NCBI GenBank assembly: GCA_031001845.1
Contig: JARNGD010000059.1
Location: 1-64,000, forward strand
Length of the DNA: 64,000 nt
Reading direction: 5' to 3'
From: Achaetomiella virescens
Lineage: Eukaryota > Ascomycota > Sordariomycetes > Sordariales > Chaetomiaceae
Shown: positions 1 to 10,148 of the stretch, piece after piece
Layout: every line of letters starts with the position of its first letter
Numbering within the stretch: position 1 is the first letter of the stretch
The notes under the pieces: generated by a model
Told to the model about the DNA's origin: nothing
What the model saw: only the letters and a program-made list of their open reading frames with translations
Databases searched by the model: none
Program-made: the position numbers and the translations under genes

Positions 1-428
1 TGAACAAGGCCCACGTTGGAAAAGATGGGTTGTTGGGCTTTGTCATGACGAGGTTGGCGTATGGCGACGTGTAGGCGATGTGGTTGCCGTAGTTCGGCAT
101 GTCAGAGCTGGCCGCCTTGAGGCAGAAGCCGAGGATCGCGGTGGGCTGAGGCGCGGCTGACGTCGTCGAGGTCTCAGCCGCGTGGTGGTGCTCGTCGAGG
201 TCTCTGTCGTCTCGGTGACCGTGGTCGAGGTGGTTTCGGGCTCAGGGGCCGTCGTGGTTATCTCGGCAATGGAGGTGCTGACGGTGCTGCTCGAGATGAT
301 GGTTGTCTCCTCGGTCGAGGTCGCGGTTGTGCTCGTGGCAAGCGCCGCCGTCGTAGTAGTCTTTGGGCGACAGGGCCTGCCGAGGCAAGGGCCACAAGCC
401 CTGAAAGGAGGGCAAATGTTGCACGCAT
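1..428 (-). CDS. Thr/Ser-rich secreted protein, N-terminal part; runs off the left edge
   Basis: The ATG at 428 opens a classical signal peptide (MRATFALLSGLVALASA). After about 22 residues the reading must shift by one base near 365 to enter a long Thr/Ser/Glu-rich stretch (about 360-185), typical of O-glycosylated mucin-like fungal wall or secreted proteins. A second one-base shift near 180 leads into a non-repetitive part (FCLKAASSDMPNYGNH and onward) that continues off the window. The two shifts are seen directly as abrupt changes of the only sensible frame. The composition matches the genes at 5415-6796 and 27510-28548, so I treat the three as one group. Function is unknown; a surface-exposed or secreted structural role is an inference. 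The 3' end lies outside the window. Confidence 0.6.
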
Positions 429-1039
429 TGTCAATGATTGAATGAGAAAGAGTGGTAGCGAACGGCGCGAGAAAGTTTTCAACGAAAGACTGCCTTCAAC
501 GCAGAGACCTTCTCGCTGACAGGATGCTAAAAGCAATTCAATCTTAAGTCTTTCACGAAAAGAAACGAAGAGGCCCTGGCATCTTTATCTGAAATTCTGC
601 TAGCACGTATGCTTGTTGTTGTTCATTTTGTTCTCGCAGCCAATCCTCAGCTGAAGTCCCAAACGGGCAAGGCGGTCCAGTACTATCGGTTTTCAGCGAG
701 CCCTGGGCTCGAAAAGACTCTCAGGGGTACTGGCCAGGAACCAGTGGAGAGCAAACAAAAGTGGAATCTAGGGCTCCCTGCGAAGAGGATCCACTGTTTG
801 TTGTCAAAAAACAGCGACTGGACGAGATGCGAAAGGCAACGCTTGAATCGGAAACGCCGGAGACGCATGACCCAGGCTGCCGTCCATCCACACATCCACT
901 GTCACGGACAGACAATCAAGAATAAGAACCCACATTCCCAGAAAACTGAATAACTTTATTACTAGGTCTAAAGTATTGACGTCTATCCATGTTCTCAACT
1001 TCTCTAGGTTTCCTCTGCGCACGATGACCACGGGGTCTT
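429..1039. other. Intergenic, no gene seen
   Basis: This stretch lies between the start of the left-edge gene and the stop of the terpene synthase. Short open frames here have no signal peptide, domain or credible splice structure. Confidence 0.5.
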
Positions 1040-3419
1040 TCAGACCTTGAGAACCTCCAACAGCCCCCTCAACATATCGTTCTTGAGCATTCCCATCTGC
1101 TCGGCCAGTCCTCTCAGCTCGACTTGCAACGCATCCATGGCTTGCCGAGTGTATTCGAGACTGCCCCGCGCCTTGAGGAGCTCTAGAAAGAGCTGCTTCT
1201 GATCAAGTGACATCCTTCCGGCCATGTGCCGCTGAGCAAGCATGTTCCTGAGGAGCATGGCGTCGCCAGTATTTCCTTCTGAGCGTTTGTGGCCTCCGGC
1301 ACGCCCGAGAGCATGTATGAGCGGGAGTGAGTATTTGCCTTCGTCGGATCTTCGCAGAAACCTTTCTGTTTGGTGTACTGATGACCGTCAGCTGCTACTC
1401 AAACGACTCTCGCAACTGGATCAAAGACACTTACTTCCGCCGATGTCAAGTTCATGTAATCATCCCGGATCTGAAAGAGCCGGCCGAGCAGTGTCATGAA
1501 ACGCGCCAAATGTGCCGCATTTGGCTTCATGGGCGAGTCGGACTTTGCATCCAGTAACCTTGCCAACATTCGGAAAAGACCGGCCGTTTCTGGGGGGCTG
1601 GTAAGACGAAGTCGACAGCAGGGGAAGTTATGAGAGGCCAGGTTACTGGCATCGACCATGGCCAGGTACTCATCCTCCGTCGGGCACTCCAAGTTGCAGG
1701 TCCACGCCAGGTCATGGCTTTGCCCGACGTAAAGATCCTGCACATCATCTGCTTCACCGTCAGCACGCTCATACGTTGCCAGATTGCCCACGAACCATCC
1801 AGTGCTCACCACAAAAGATATTCATGCACTTGTCACACCCCAGCTTCCGCAGATCTTTCAGAGCCTCAGGAAGCGGTAGCCTGCCGAATTGATCGTTGCA
1901 TCTGGCCGAATATGATGTGGGCTGCCGGCTTGCCACGACGGAGCAGCGAACCGTCTTGGATGTCGTCGAGCATCAGAGACGCGCCATGAAGCAGGTTGAC
2001 GACTCGCTTGATGACCGCGATTTCGTCCGCTGGGACTCGGAACCACATGTTCAGGGCGTCAATGGCCATGTCGCGGATTCCTTTGGCTGGAAGGGAGTCG
2101 AGATACCGCGAGGGCGCTTGGAGTGCCTGCTTCAGTTGTCAGCGTGTATCTCTCCGAAGTCAGGGTTATGAGCTCAGACGTCAGTCCTCAATACTGGGGC
2201 GTCCCGCACGATCGCTATGTCTTGTCCGTTGGCGCTGTTGGCAGATATCCTGCTCTCGGCTTTGAGGCGTCGTCAGCATGCTGAACAGGCCCGTCTGAAG
2301 GCTTCAGTTCTTGATTCCACCTAATCGTCTCGCCTGCCAAAGCATCTCGGTGCACCTCGAACTGTGTCGGTTTCAACTTCAGATCTGGGTTATACCGTGG
2401 GGGACTGAAGCCCCCAAACCACATTGCCGCTCATGACAAACTGCAGGACGTTGAGCAGGTATTTGGCATCTTGGCAGAGATCGTCCCGATTCTCGACCGT
2501 CTCAAGGATGTCCAGGTACTTCGCCGCGTACCCCTTGGCTCGTTGGCGACACACTGCTTTCGCCTGGCTGACTGACATCCCATGCTTTTCCGTCAGGACC
2601 CAGATCGCGTTGGTTACGGAAGCCTGTCCGCAATCCGCCGCTGCCTTGTGTTCGCGATACCATGAATGGAGGTCGTTGGCGAGGGACGCCTGAAGCGACA
2701 CTGGCTGGGAGAGCTCGAGACAGATCTTCTGCTGGTCGTCGGGGATGTTGAGACCCATGGCAAACTGGCATAGACCGAACAGGGACCTGGACCTGTTAGT
2801 TCAACATTACATAAACCATAAGGGAACCAGAGGCTCACTCTGCAAAACGTTGACCGCCCGATGCTTCAGGTAGTCGTCAAAGTTCGCAATCTCCTCCACG
2901 CTCTTCCCACGCATGAACTTCTTTGCCATGTCTCAAACGACCGAAAAAAGACCTTGGCGCCATTCGGATCAAGAGCCATCATGGCCTGGCCAAGCTCGAC
3001 AGCCATCTTTGTAGTAAGAGAGAGCGTCTTTTCATCCACCTTCCCGCCCATCATGATCAATTGCTCCGCTTGAGAAAGCTAGTCATGTACGGCGCCGTAA
3101 CCGCCATGGGCGACTGGGCCGAGTCAATCATATCGTCCAGAAGGAAGGCCACCTCGATGATGTAAGCGACAAGCTCGAGTCGATCGGGCAGTGTCTCGGG
3201 GAAACAGGTCGAGACGAAGTTGTATTCAGGGCCCAATGTCCCAGTGTGGTGGGCTGGGAGTGAGCCGAAGACCTGTTTCCAGTCCTTTTGAGCACGGAGG
3301 GCACCGCGGTCGGCCAGCTCAGGGGTGCGGTGGATGCGGACAGGGATGGCGGTGCAGAGGCCGTCCATGTCGGACGAGTAGGTGGAAGGGTCGGCCAGGA
3401 GGGAGTTGTGATATTCCAT
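1040..3419 (-). CDS. Bifunctional terpene synthase (terpene cyclase + prenyltransferase), fusicoccadiene/ophiobolin-synthase type
   Basis: The N-terminal class I terpene cyclase domain starts at ATG 3419 and shows the Asp-rich motif FLLDDMID (about 3140) and the second metal site NDLHSWYRE (about 2665), then MSGNVVWGLQSP. A linker (about 2215-2400) leads to an isoprenyl-diphosphate synthase domain with LMLDDIQDGSLLRRGK (about 1950), LYVGQSHDLAWT (about 1720), a second Asp-rich motif GRLFQIRDDYMNLTSAE (about 1440) and a Glu/Lys-rich C-terminus ending at stop 1040. This is the fungal chimeric TC-PT layout of about 700 residues, which makes GGPP or GFPP and cyclises it in one protein; the product cannot be told from sequence. 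Clear introns are 2793-2838 and 1378-1434. At least six one-base breaks are needed (near 3080, 2915, 2403, 2140-2200, 1895, 1875 and 1345). All but one look like missing bases; the one near 2403 looks like an extra C. No P450, transferase or regulator lies beside it. Confidence 0.88.
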
Positions 3420-5290
3420 TGCGGGTATCCTCGTGATGTTCTTCGTCGTGATGTCCTTTCGACGCAAGATGAATAGTGCGTGGAAAAGGCAGAGTCGTAG
3501 GGAGTTAACGATACTCGATAGTAGTTGCAAAACGATAGCCACCAATGATTTGAGCATCAAAGAAACAAGGACTGAAGTTGAAGAGTCCGGGCTGGTGTTG
3601 GTGTTGATGTTGTGTGGGAAAGACGGTAAAAAGAAGTCGAAGATGAAGGCACTCAACAGATGCCCCGGGTCTCTAAACACTTGATGATCCGGAAAGGAAC
3701 ACCGCCTAATTTTGCAGAGGTGGTTCATGACCTAGGAGGAAAGGGCGGTAAAGGGTGGTAGACTCTCTTCTTTAGCGTCGCTTGAGCCAAGTGCAGAAGG
3801 AGCACCATCCGATACGGGCACGAGGCGTCAACCATCCTCCCCAAAGTTTGCATCCTCGACGCCACACTTTTCGCGCCACTCGTCAGTTGCTTTGGCTACC
3901 CAGAGTTCCTAATGGCTTCAACTGATGCTTATCCGTCGAGCCTTTATTACAAAGCTTTCGGGTAGTCTGATAAGCGAACTGGACTCACCAATCGGAGGTG
4001 AAGAGGCGAGGTGAAATGCAGAATGCTGATCTTGCGGCCGGATGCAGCTGCCCAGCTGTGGACCACCTTCAGCCTTTTGCATTGAGTTCTTGACTAATGT
4101 CTTGGAAGGTGCATCCGGAACAGAAAACTGAAGGGGCGGCCATCCAATCTCTTCCTTGCGCCCTGTTTAGAGCTTAAGTACAGAACTTGCTGTTGTGGGC
4201 GCCGAATTTGGCAGGGGTGCCGGTGCAACTGGGGTTGTCTTACTGGGAATCCCGTGAAGGAGGATTTTTGATTGAAGAAGAAAGGCCGATCCGTTTGATG
4301 GACACGCTCGAGAAAATGAGAAAAGGCCATCGGGAAAAATCGAGGTGTCCATCCAAAATCTGGTTGATCCTCTCGTGCTTTTGTGCTACAATCCCGAAGC
4401 TCCGGTATTCAGTCCAGGCGAGGTTGTAGGTCGCTATACCCTACTTCGTCCACGATCTGGGCCTGCGCTGCCGCCGCCATCTCGCAGTCCCTCGACAGTG
4501 CGACATGGCACTTCCCAAAGGCCAAATTTCCATTAGACTGAGCAAACGAATCGATAAAATAAGTCCAAACAAAGGTCACCCACGTTTTCCTGCGGTGGTC
4601 TTGCGCGCTCTCTGATCGACTCACTTATTGTGTACGTTAAATATCGCTGGTGAAGAACGAGACTTGCAAGATGGGAGATTGGCCAACATGCAGCTCAGAA
4701 AGTCCGGACAGTTTTTGGCTGAGTTGCCTACTTGCAGAGACTTGAGCCGATGGTTGGAAGATCCGGAACCAGTTGGAATCACAAACTTGTTTGATGCAGT
4801 CAAATGGGCATAAGAGCACTGAAAATTGATAGATCTGAAGATGGTTGCCATTGTATTCAGTTGTAAAGACCAGCCCAGATGGCGAGGTCGGGTATCAACG
4901 CCCACCAGACCGTTAATTACAGTAGGTTAAAGTTGGCCATTTGGTCTTGGGCGCAGTGTTCTTGGTTTGCTTTTTCACTGATGGCGAAATCCCCGAAATG
5001 CTGACGACGTGGCTGTCGCTAGGACAGCGAGAGCACGCGGCTACGAAAACCTGGGAAGACACCTTGAGCGCAATTTTGATCCGCGTGAGAATGGAGAGCG
5101 CTAACGTTAGCGCCGCCGTGGAGTCTCGACCCAATGGTTCGGGAACTCTGCACGCGCCACGGTCCAGGCCGAGTTTAGTGATCGAGGCATCCCCAAAAAC
5201 GGCATGGACTTTTCTGCTTTTGATAAAGTTGCCAGGGGCCAGAGTCAGCCCCTAGCACAAGAACAACACTAGCGATTCGGAGACGATGAA
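3420..5290. other. Intergenic between divergent terpene synthase and Thr-rich gene
   Basis: This is a shared 1.9 kb upstream region of two divergently transcribed genes. I see no supportable ORF, tRNA or repeat. Small frames in both directions lack start context or recognisable composition. Confidence 0.5.
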
Positions 5291-5297
5291 TATAAAG
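5291..5297 (+). promoter_or_regulatory. TATA box (TATAAAG) of the Thr-rich gene
   Basis: A TATAAAG sequence lies 124 nt before the ATG at 5415. The distance is close to that of the TATA boxes in front of the protease, xylanase and Cys-rich genes in this window. Confidence 0.5.
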
Positions 5298-5414
5298 AAG
5301 GACCCTTTCCAAGGCTGCGACGCCTGTGGAGCGTAAAACGGCCACCAACTATTGTCGTTCATTACAGTGTGAAGATCGGTCATTCGTTATTTTTACCGTC
5401 GCTCGTTTTAAACC

Positions 5415-6796
5415 ATGAGGACATTCGCTCTTCGTCGGGCTTGGCTGGGCTCCACTAGGCAGCGGCCGTTTGCTGCCGCAGCAATCAGTGCTTGAAGGGT
5501 GAGAAGAGAACGTGAAGAGATAATGTGGGGCTTTCTGTCGAGAGCGGCAACTGACGTGTTGGCATTGGCAGCGATCTTGAATGCTGCGACCGAGGAATCG
5601 AGGACTGCTCCTCGAATCTGGCCGTCACCGTAACCCCGGATGCTTGGACCTTCACCGAGACGGGCGCCGCCCCGACGGCATACGAGACGGACGTGGACAC
5701 GCAAGTGGTCACTGTGGCGGAAACGACGACGGCCTCGACCAAACCGACATGGTTGTCATCAGCTTGACAGTGACCGCTTCGACAGAGACGCAATTGCAAC
5801 TCGTAACCCAGACCGTCGTGGCCACGCAGACAAACACCCAGACCGTGCAGGTTACACCAACCATCATCATCCCCCGGCGCCGACAAGCAGTGAGCGCCGA
5901 GTCGTCGCCGGCGGTTCCTACCTATCTACCGCAGTGCCCGTCATGGGACAAGTATGTCTCGGCTTGCAAGTGCGCCGGCGTGACGCCCGCCACCATCACT
6001 GCCGAGGCACCGTCTACCACCGTGACGGTCGATGCCGCCAGCGTACGTGCTGATCTCTACAAGCAAACACCACTCGAGGACTCTCAATGGCTGACGATTG
6101 CTAGACTTATACCGCCTCGGTGCTCTCGACCCTCACCATCACCGAGACCGTGTTTGATGCCGTCACGGCCACCATCTCGGCCACCGAGACGGACGTCGTT
6201 TCCGTCACAGCCACTGCGCTCGCGACGCAGACGGTCGTCGTGGACGAGACTGTTACCGTCTCGGTCACGCAGACGCAGACGACTACAGCCCAGGCCAGCT
6301 TGATCACCCACGACGTCGCGGCTTTCCGTGCCGTCGCCACCGATTACAACGCGTCCCTGCTGTACATCTACGCCAGCCTGATCAATGGCGTGACGGGCGG
6401 CGTGAGCTGCAACATTTTGTACTCTTCAACCTCAGCGTCCATCCAGAACAAATATATCCTCACCATCGACAGCCAGGGACGCGTCCTCTTGGCCATGCCA
6501 TCCCGCCCTACTCGTATAAGTATGCGATGTACGTCAGCAGGACCACCACGGGCAGCCTCTGGCCGCAGATCAGTCCTATTACCTCCGTCCAAGCGGCGAT
6601 CGTCAATGGCGCGCAGATGGACTGGGTATATGGCGCCGTCGACCCTGCCACGAATCGGCTGTATCTCAACGCCGCCGGCCGTAAGAACATCCTGTATTGC
6701 GGCGTGCAGATGTGGATGTCGACCGGCGCGGGAGAAGACATCAACCGTGGTGGCGCATGCACTGTCATGTATCCTACCATCGTTCCTGTCATTTGA
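5415..6796 (+). CDS. Thr/Val-rich secreted protein with N-terminal Cys module
   Basis: ATG 5415 starts a hydrophobic leader (MRTFAL then Gly/Leu/Ala-rich). The leader must be read with about two one-base corrections before the Cys module CCRSNQCLKG. An intron follows (GTGAG at about 5500 to CAG near 5572). The next exon reads DLECCDRGIEDCSSNLAVTV, then long Thr/Val/Glu stretches, a one-base shift near 5745, and the module CPSWDKYVSACKCAGV (about 5935). A second intron runs from about 6043 (GTACGTGC) to 6104 (TGCTAG), then more Thr-rich repeats and a C-terminal globular part with a shift near 6495. The stop is 6794-6796. The WDKYVSACKC module recurs at 27510-28548 as LEEYSSACSC, so the two are paralogues or share a module. 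The protein is probably secreted and heavily O-glycosylated; no enzymatic domain is recognised. Confidence 0.7.
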
Positions 6797-7939
6797 GGGT
6801 TCGGACTGGCTGTGAGGGGGTAAACAGGGCCGGTAGATCACGCCGGAGGTTAATATGCGATTGTGACGAACGGTCGGTCCCTCCGTCTAAAAGGGACTCC
6901 TGAAGGTTACTTGACTGGGTCGGAGTGAGCTGTTCGGTACAGCCAAGAGGTCTACAACACGTGCATTTAAGCAACTGTCTCAAGAGTAGGTATAGAACTG
7001 CTTCTGCATTGCTTACTGGAGATCGTCGTCGTCGTCGTCGTCGTTGTCGTTGTTGTTGTTCTTGTTGATTGAATGGACTGGACCGGCCGGGCGGTGCTCC
7101 CTAGAGTAGAGTGAAGCGTTTGATGTTAAAGCCGGTCGAGGGCTGCTTTGTTGAGGAGATACGTCCGCAGAGGGCAGCTTGTGGTTTTAGAAATAGGGTT
7201 GGCTCTGGCGGTAAGAGGATCCTGATCTTGGGTATTCGGCTTCCAGCGGGTATGGGAAGGAACCCATGCTGCCTGCTGGTATTCTACTGTGCTCCGGAAG
7301 GTGTAGCCTGGATTAAGGCCGACATTGTGGCTGGTTGCTGTTGCAAAGGCAGATAGTGCTAGAACTGGGGTTCTTCAGGACATTGTGCTACGAAGCAAGC
7401 CATCAGTAAGGAAGTTAATATACACGAACCCAGATACCATGGATTCTATCATCGTGATTTTGATCCCACCACCAGAAGCGCAGAAAGCAAAGCTCCCAGT
7501 CTCTCTTTAACATACCGATCTATAGAGCCACATGGTCAGTCTCATGCGCGTTGTAATCACGAGATAGAGCCGTCACCTAAACGGGGAAAGGCCATGTACG
7601 AGATCATTGTAATTCACTTAACCCGGCTCACATGTACCGGAGCTTTCGCCTGCTGGTTGGCGCACTGCGACGATGAATCTACATCAAATCACGAGCAGCA
7701 GAGACGCAAACTAGGGTGTTCTCAGGGCCATTATCTCTTTCACCTAAGGCTCTAGATGCGAAGCTGGCGCAACTGACCCCGGCGCGCTTTGCTGCGTGCC
7801 TGGTACCAGGAGCAGCCTCGACATTGTTTCCTGCTCAGGTGTGTCAGCATCGTGGTCCACTCATATATGAGAGATTCAAGCCCAGAAGTGGCCCGGCAAC
7901 GCTGCCAGATTCGTTGTCGTAAGGCTCGTCATCGGTAGA
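6797..7939. other. Intergenic with trinucleotide tract
   Basis: No gene is supported here. It contains a GTC/GTT trinucleotide tract (about 7024-7066) downstream of the Thr-rich gene and grades into the transposon relics to the right. Confidence 0.5.
7024..7066. repeat. (GTC)n/(GTT)n microsatellite
   Basis: About 14 consecutive GTC then GTT triplets can be read directly in the sequence. It lies outside recognised coding sequence. Confidence 0.8.
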
Positions 7940-8455
7940 GATTTCGATTATCACCGAGTCGTGGGTATCAGCGAGTCGTGGCTTTCCCACCACCCTACGA
8001 ACGCTATCCTAAATCACAACACAACAATACTAGCAACCAACTATAATTACATCAGAAAAGATGAATCCGACAATTCCGCAGCCTCCTAGCAACTGCGCGC
8101 ATTACAGCCAAGCTTGCCGTATACACCACAACACTAGGCCCTCGTACGAGCCCCCTGCACTACTACTATTAGACTGTATTTCTTGCCCTGCCTCCCAACC
8201 TACAGCCTTCTAGTCGACGAAATCCTGGGAATCCTATAGAAAGTGATCCTCTAAGCCGTACCCGTTTTTTTTTTTTTTTTTTTAGCTCTACGGCGCTTGC
8301 TTAGCGCCTAGTTAGCATCGCGGAGCGAAGCGTTTCTCTGCCTAAAGGAGAGCCACTTAGTGCATTATAGCTGTAACGTTAGTACTTTTAGTTAGCTAGT
8401 CTATAGTAGCTAATATCGAGGTTGGGGAGCTATTTTGAGTATAAAATATTGGGCC
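7940..8455 (+). mobile_element. Relic of the Fot1/pogo-type transposon family (3' end of the element)
   Basis: This segment aligns by eye, same strand and same order, with 35850-36340, the transposase-distal end of the Fot1 copy. Shared landmarks are CCTACGAACNC..ATCCT, ACAACAATACTAG, CCAACTATAATTACATC, GCGGCCTCCTAGCAA-like text, TTTCTTGCCCTG, and TCGANGTTGGGGAGCTATTTT at the end. The terminal repeat is degenerate. A run of about 19 T lies at 8264-8283. The rest of the element, including the transposase core, is missing. Confidence 0.75.
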
Positions 8456-8469
8456 ATCAAGGTAGATTA

Positions 8470-8590
8470 ACGTACCTGATAAGCGGGTCGGACAGATAGG
8501 CAAGTTGAACACTTCCTACCACACTCTAACGACTATCCGCAATTGCAATACAATATATATTAGGAACCAACTAATTACAATTACAAAGAA
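8470..8590 (+). mobile_element. Second, shorter relic of the same transposon terminus
   Basis: Directly after a TA dinucleotide (8468-8469) the sequence ACGTACCTGATAAGCG matches the terminal repeat of the Fot1 copy at 35833 (ACGTACATGATAAGCG). About 120 nt of subterminal sequence follows (GCAATACAA..., AGGAACCAACTA). So two broken termini of the same family sit in tandem. Confidence 0.7.
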
Positions 8591-9048
8591 AGGGACGAGC
8601 AACATGAGCCAACCATAACCCTGCCTCCCAGCCCCAGCCCCTGAATCCCTCCTCAGCTCCCACGACGTGGGCGAATTAAATGGAAATATTCCCCTGATTT
8701 CATGAAAAACGTGGTTTCTTCTAATCTGAGATGCCTCACAGTGTCCCCCCCAGAGCAGATGGCAAACAACCGGTGTCACGGGAGCAGGGACAAGATTGAG
8801 GTGCAAAAAGATTCACTGGGCTTACTCCCCGAACGAGACAAATCAAGTTGCGAGTCATGAACGGCGTAAAATATGTACCTACTGTCACTATGTACTTCTG
8901 GCGTCTCTCATCCCGCTATCCAACGCATTCTCAGACTCAAGAATCCAGGGCCATCCCAATGTTAACCTGCATCTCGCTACGCCAGCTACAGTCCACCTGA
9001 GAAATTCCAGCAGCAGTGGAAGTTATCAGCATAAGTTCTCTTCACAAC
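8591..9048. other. 3' flank of the protease gene, no gene seen
   Basis: Nothing supportable lies here beyond the downstream region of the M43 protease gene. Confidence 0.45.
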
Positions 9049-10025
9049 CTAATTGTTGGCGCGGTAGGTGTTGAAGAAGCTGTGCATGCGGGCTTGCTGG
9101 CCGGCAGTAAACTCCTCGTAGCAAGAACTGTATCAAACATCAGATCTATGTCCCAGGTCCGGGGAAGAAAAGGGCATACTCACTCGTAAGAGTAATCCAT
9201 GTAGTTGTGGATGGGATCCAAGCCAGGCTGGCTGGGACATGAGTCCCGACCGATTGGGCAGCCGCTGCTGGCGCTCGCCTGGGCAGGGGTATCCGAGACA
9301 TAGTCACCAGACCCGGTGCAGCCTCCCTGGAAGGTGTGGTACAACCCGAACCAGTGGCCAACCTCGTGAGTAACGGTGCCGCCGAGGTTGTAGTTTGTCA
9401 AGCTGCCGCCGGGGACGGTGCTGTAGAGCACGGTGCAGCCGTCGCGGATGTACGTGGTCGAGCGGGAGAGGCGTTGGTCGGGAAGTAGCAGTAGCCGAGG
9501 TTGTCGCCCATGTCCTTGAGGAAGTAGATGTTGAGCGTGCGGTAGGTGCCCTTGCGCAGCGACTTCTTCATGGTCATCTCGTCGTAGCCGTTGCCGTCGA
9601 CGGCCCAGTTGGCGTTGACCGTGCGGGTCGTGCCCTTGAGAGAGAACTGGATCGAGTGGGGGGCGTAGGCCGAGTTGAGGGCGTCGAGCTGCGCGTTGAG
9701 CATGGCATCCTGGAGAAAGAGTCAGTATGTGGTGAGGATGGTAGATTGTTGGAAGGTGGTGGGGTGGTACCGTGAGGTAGCCGCCGCTAATGGAGGTGGA
9801 TGAGGCCACGACATGAAAGTACACGTCGACGGTGGTGACGGCCTGGGCAGTAAAGTTGCCGGCAGCAAATACGTGAGCCTCCTTAGCAGCGAAGCCCTGG
9901 GAGATCTTAATATGCTCCTCATCCGGCTCAGGGGCACCGCACTTGAAGCCTCGTTCGACAGGCTTGGGCCGGGCAAAGGCACCTTGGGCCGCAATGGCGA
10001 CAAGGGCGAGTGAGGTAAGACGCAT
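9049..10025 (-). CDS. Secreted M43 (pappalysin/cytophagalysin-type) zinc metalloprotease
   Basis: ATG 10025 opens a signal peptide (MRLTSLALVAIAAQGAFA). The mature part runs through VDVYFHVVAS to the zinc site HEVGHWFGLYH (about 9370), the HExxHxxGxxH signature of metzincins, followed by the Cys-rich FQGGC...DYVSDTPAQ and the Met-turn NYMDYSYD expected for family M43B. Intron 1 is 9710-9770 and intron 2 is 9128-9183. The last exon encodes SCYEEFTAGQQARM and ends at 9049-9051. One base appears missing near 9475-9485, between YCYFPTN and STTYIRDGC. The length (about 280 residues) and architecture fit the extracellular MEP1-like proteases many ascomycetes secrete. The likely role is extracellular protein degradation, as nutrition or host interaction. 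Confidence 0.88.
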
Positions 10026-10142
10026 ATTGAGAGAATCCGATGGAAAAGGGCAAGGGCTCGAAGGCAGTCCGCTTGGTGTTGATAGAGTGGCTCAAGTGCT
10101 GGCGGTGTCCTTCCGTTGACAAGACGTGATAGATATCGAGCC

Positions 10143-10148
10143 TTTATA
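10143..10148 (-). promoter_or_regulatory. TATA box of the M43 protease gene
   Basis: TATAAA on the minus strand, about 118 nt upstream of the protease ATG. Confidence 0.5.

Noticed and set aside
1040..6796. A terpene biosynthetic cluster
   Set aside because: Apart from the synthase, no tailoring enzyme, transporter or regulator lies near it in the window; the neighbours are Thr-rich secreted proteins.
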